The translations under genes were made by a program, and so were the position numbers. This document shows, piece after piece, positions 4,942 to 6,449 of a DNA stretch of 6,449 nt (position 1 is its first letter; each line of letters starts with the position of its first letter). The notes under the pieces are model-generated. The model had not been told where the DNA came from. It ran no database searches and worked only from the letters and a program-made list of their open reading frames with translations. This stretch comes from Pseudomonadota bacterium (GTDB lineage Bacteria; Myxococcota; Bradymonadia; UBA4248). The stretch is from assembly GCA_017629415.1 (NCBI GenBank), contig JAGBXG010000334.1, forward strand, positions 1 to 6,449, given 5' to 3'.

Positions 4942-6387
4942 ATGTTTTTAATGATGTTCATCATGTTGGCCATTCCGCTTGGGCTGATTGTACAGGCCAG
5001 GTTAATTAGACCGCTTGGGCTTTCCAAAAAAGCGCGTATTTTGAGCGGTCTTGGAGTGGTTGTCGTGACATTGCTGGCCGGCAGCGCAGTGCCCTTGGGA
5101 ATGCGTTATGCCAAAAATGCAGACACCTATCTCAAGTTTGGATTTGAGACGTGGACGCCTTGGCTCTATTACTTTGTGACATTTCTTTGCTTGCTGCTGA
5201 TTGTCATTATTGTACGCGACATAGGGCTGTTCATCTGGCGATGTGTGCAATGGGCCCGTGAACATCGAACCGGACAAGCTTTGGTTAAAGCAGATTTAAG
5301 TGAATCTGATTCAAACAAACCTGTCCCATGTGAATCCAATACAAACATAAAACCTTCATTCAAACCCAGTTCAAACAATACAGATTTAAACGCATCAAAT
5401 TCTGTGACAAATCATGCTGAAGATATCTCAGCAGAGAGCCAACTGACGGCGGAATCTGTTCAAACAGGGGAGGACAGAACAGCTATTTCTGAGGCAGTGA
5501 TTTCGGCCGGCAAAGCCGAAGATGCCAAAAAACAGGAAGCGGAAGCCCTATCGCGTCGGCAATTTTTAAGCAGAATTTCAAGTGCTGCTGTGGTGGGCGG
5601 TGCATTCGTTGCGACACCGGCTGCGATTTATTATGCCCGTGACAGACGTGTTGTGAAACATATCGAAATCGAACTGGAGAGTATTCCTGCCGGTTTAAAT
5701 GGTCTGCGTATTGTCCATTTGTCTGATATTCACGTCGGCAACACGATTCGACGTGAAGATATTGAAGCCATGGTGAAAGAGACCAATGCATTGAACCCTG
5801 ATATTGTGGCAATCACCGGAGATTTGTGCGAAGGCCATCCGGAATTTATTGGATCGTGGCTCGATCCCATGAAAAATCTGAAAGCCAAATATGGCAGCTA
5901 TTTTGTGACTGGCAATCATGATCACATGTGGGGCGCACGTGCCTGGAATCAGATTGTATCGAATTTAGGTGTTCGTGTTCTCGACAATGCCCATGAAATC
6001 ATTGATGTTCAAGGAACGAAACTGGCGGTTTGCGGTGTGCTTGATTTGCGAGGCGACAGAAAAGAACGCGGTTGGAAATCTGATCCCGTGGCGGCCATGG
6101 CCGGTATCGAACCTGGTATCTTTAAATTGATGTTGGCGCATCAACCCGGATCTGCAGAAGCATGTTTTGCGGCAGGCGCAAACCTCATGTTAGTGGGCCA
6201 TACACATGGCGGTCAATTCTGGCCCATCTGTTACATTGTTGATGCTGTGCACAAGTATTCGCGCGGGCTGTATTATGTCGATGACAAAGCCATTTTTGTC
6301 AGTTGCGGCACGGGCTATTGGGGACCGCCTTTGCGTTTTGGCATTCCCCCTGAAATTGATGTCATTACGCTTAAATCCAAAGCGTGA
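4942..6387 (+). CDS. Membrane-anchored calcineurin-like metallophosphoesterase (YkuE/YaeI type)
   Basis: A 481-residue protein. Three hydrophobic segments (about 1-19, 33-53, 74-100) are followed by a Ser/Asn/Thr/Glu-rich linker (about 110-204), a Tat-like SRRQFL (204-209) with a fourth hydrophobic stretch (213-231), then the catalytic domain. Metal-binding motifs of the two-metal family are complete: SDIHVG (D262, H264), TGDLCEG (D294), GNHDH (N325, H326), H400 in LAHQP, and GHTHGG (H420, H422). The GTGYWGPPLRFGIPPEI C-terminus is typical of the YkuE/YaeI group, some of which act on lipid-linked phosphates such as UDP-2,3-diacylglucosamine; the substrate here is unknown. Positive charges after segments 1 and 3 suggest an outside N-terminus, a cytoplasmic linker and a periplasmic catalytic domain. 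It starts 6 bp after rsmG. Confidence 0.92.
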   Translation: MFLMMFIMLAIPLGLIVQARLIRPLGLSKKARILSGLGVVVVTLLAGSAVPLGMRYAKNADTYLKFGFETWTPWLYYFVTFLCLLLIVIIVRDIGLFIWRCVQWAREHRTGQALVKADLSESDSNKPVPCESNTNIKPSFKPSSNNTDLNASNSVTNHAEDISAESQLTAESVQTGEDRTAISEAVISAGKAEDAKKQEAEALSRRQFLSRISSAAVVGGAFVATPAAIYYARDRRVVKHIEIELESIPAGLNGLRIVHLSDIHVGNTIRREDIEAMVKETNALNPDIVAITGDLCEGHPEFIGSWLDPMKNLKAKYGSYFVTGNHDHMWGARAWNQIVSNLGVRVLDNAHEIIDVQGTKLAVCGVLDLRGDRKERGWKSDPVAAMAGIEPGIFKLMLAHQPGSAEACFAAGANLMLVGHTHGGQFWPICYIVDAVHKYSRGLYYVDDKAIFVSCGTGYWGPPLRFGIPPEIDVITLKSKA

Positions 6388-6449
6388 GATGGTGCTGGCT
6401 CAACACAATAACCCAGACACACCCACATACCTCCTTGCATTCCCTTGTA

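Noticed and set aside
5280..5410. Low-complexity CAAAC-rich DNA as a separate repeat element
   Set aside because: It stays in frame and encodes the polar Ser/Asn linker of the phosphoesterase; no regular period was found.
6388..6449. Terminator or new gene after the phosphoesterase
   Set aside because: No stem with a T-run and no start with a ribosome site in the 62 bases available.

Overview
The window is a bacterial chromosome segment with every convincing gene on the + strand. The visible genes are the 3' half of a ribose-phosphate pyrophosphokinase gene (prs), a YkuD-like putative cell-wall protein, a small lipoprotein, the ribosome GTPase RsgA, two small proteins of unknown function (one exported), the 16S rRNA methyltransferase RsmG, and a membrane-anchored metallophosphoesterase. 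Lipobox and Sec-type signals, several AGGAG-like ribosome binding sites and a canonical Rho-independent terminator fit a bacterium. The lipoprotein's F/W-G-x-W-x-T-N-F-G pattern and the small protein's RLARxxxSD pattern recall proteins I associate with delta-proteobacteria-like lineages (Myxococcota and relatives). This is an inference from memory; the lineage is not proven.

Layout. 1-492: C-terminal half of Prs. 529-1590: protein with a peptidoglycan-binding-like N-terminus and a C-terminal H/S/G/C signature like L,D-transpeptidases, but no signal peptide. 1591-1713: a gap with a potentially folded RNA. 1714-2136 and 2137-3078: lipoprotein and rsgA, directly abutting (TAA then ATG) and so probably cotranscribed. 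3078-3228: two copies of a GC-rich, two-hairpin direct repeat; the first begins inside the rsgA stop codon. 3239-3320: a candidate promoter, a perfect 17-bp palindrome and a strong Shine-Dalgarno site. 3321-3581 and 3606-4088: two small genes 24 bp apart, closed by a strong terminator (4113-4150). 4161-4247: another two-hairpin element, ending in eight Ts. 4279-4935 and 4942-6387: rsmG and a metallophosphoesterase gene, 6 bp apart. 6388-6449 holds nothing I can call.

How the parts relate. RsgA and RsmG both act on the small ribosomal subunit and Prs makes the nucleotide precursor PRPP, so the recognisable core is housekeeping. The lipoprotein, the exported protein, the YkuD-like protein and the phosphoesterase point to the cell envelope. 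I see no defence system, CRISPR array, transposase or integrase. The most unusual content is non-coding: a family of short palindromic elements with shared design (TAT...ATA arms, CC/GG loop closure, GC-rich flanks), and a perfect palindrome between a candidate promoter and the start of an uncharacterised small gene.
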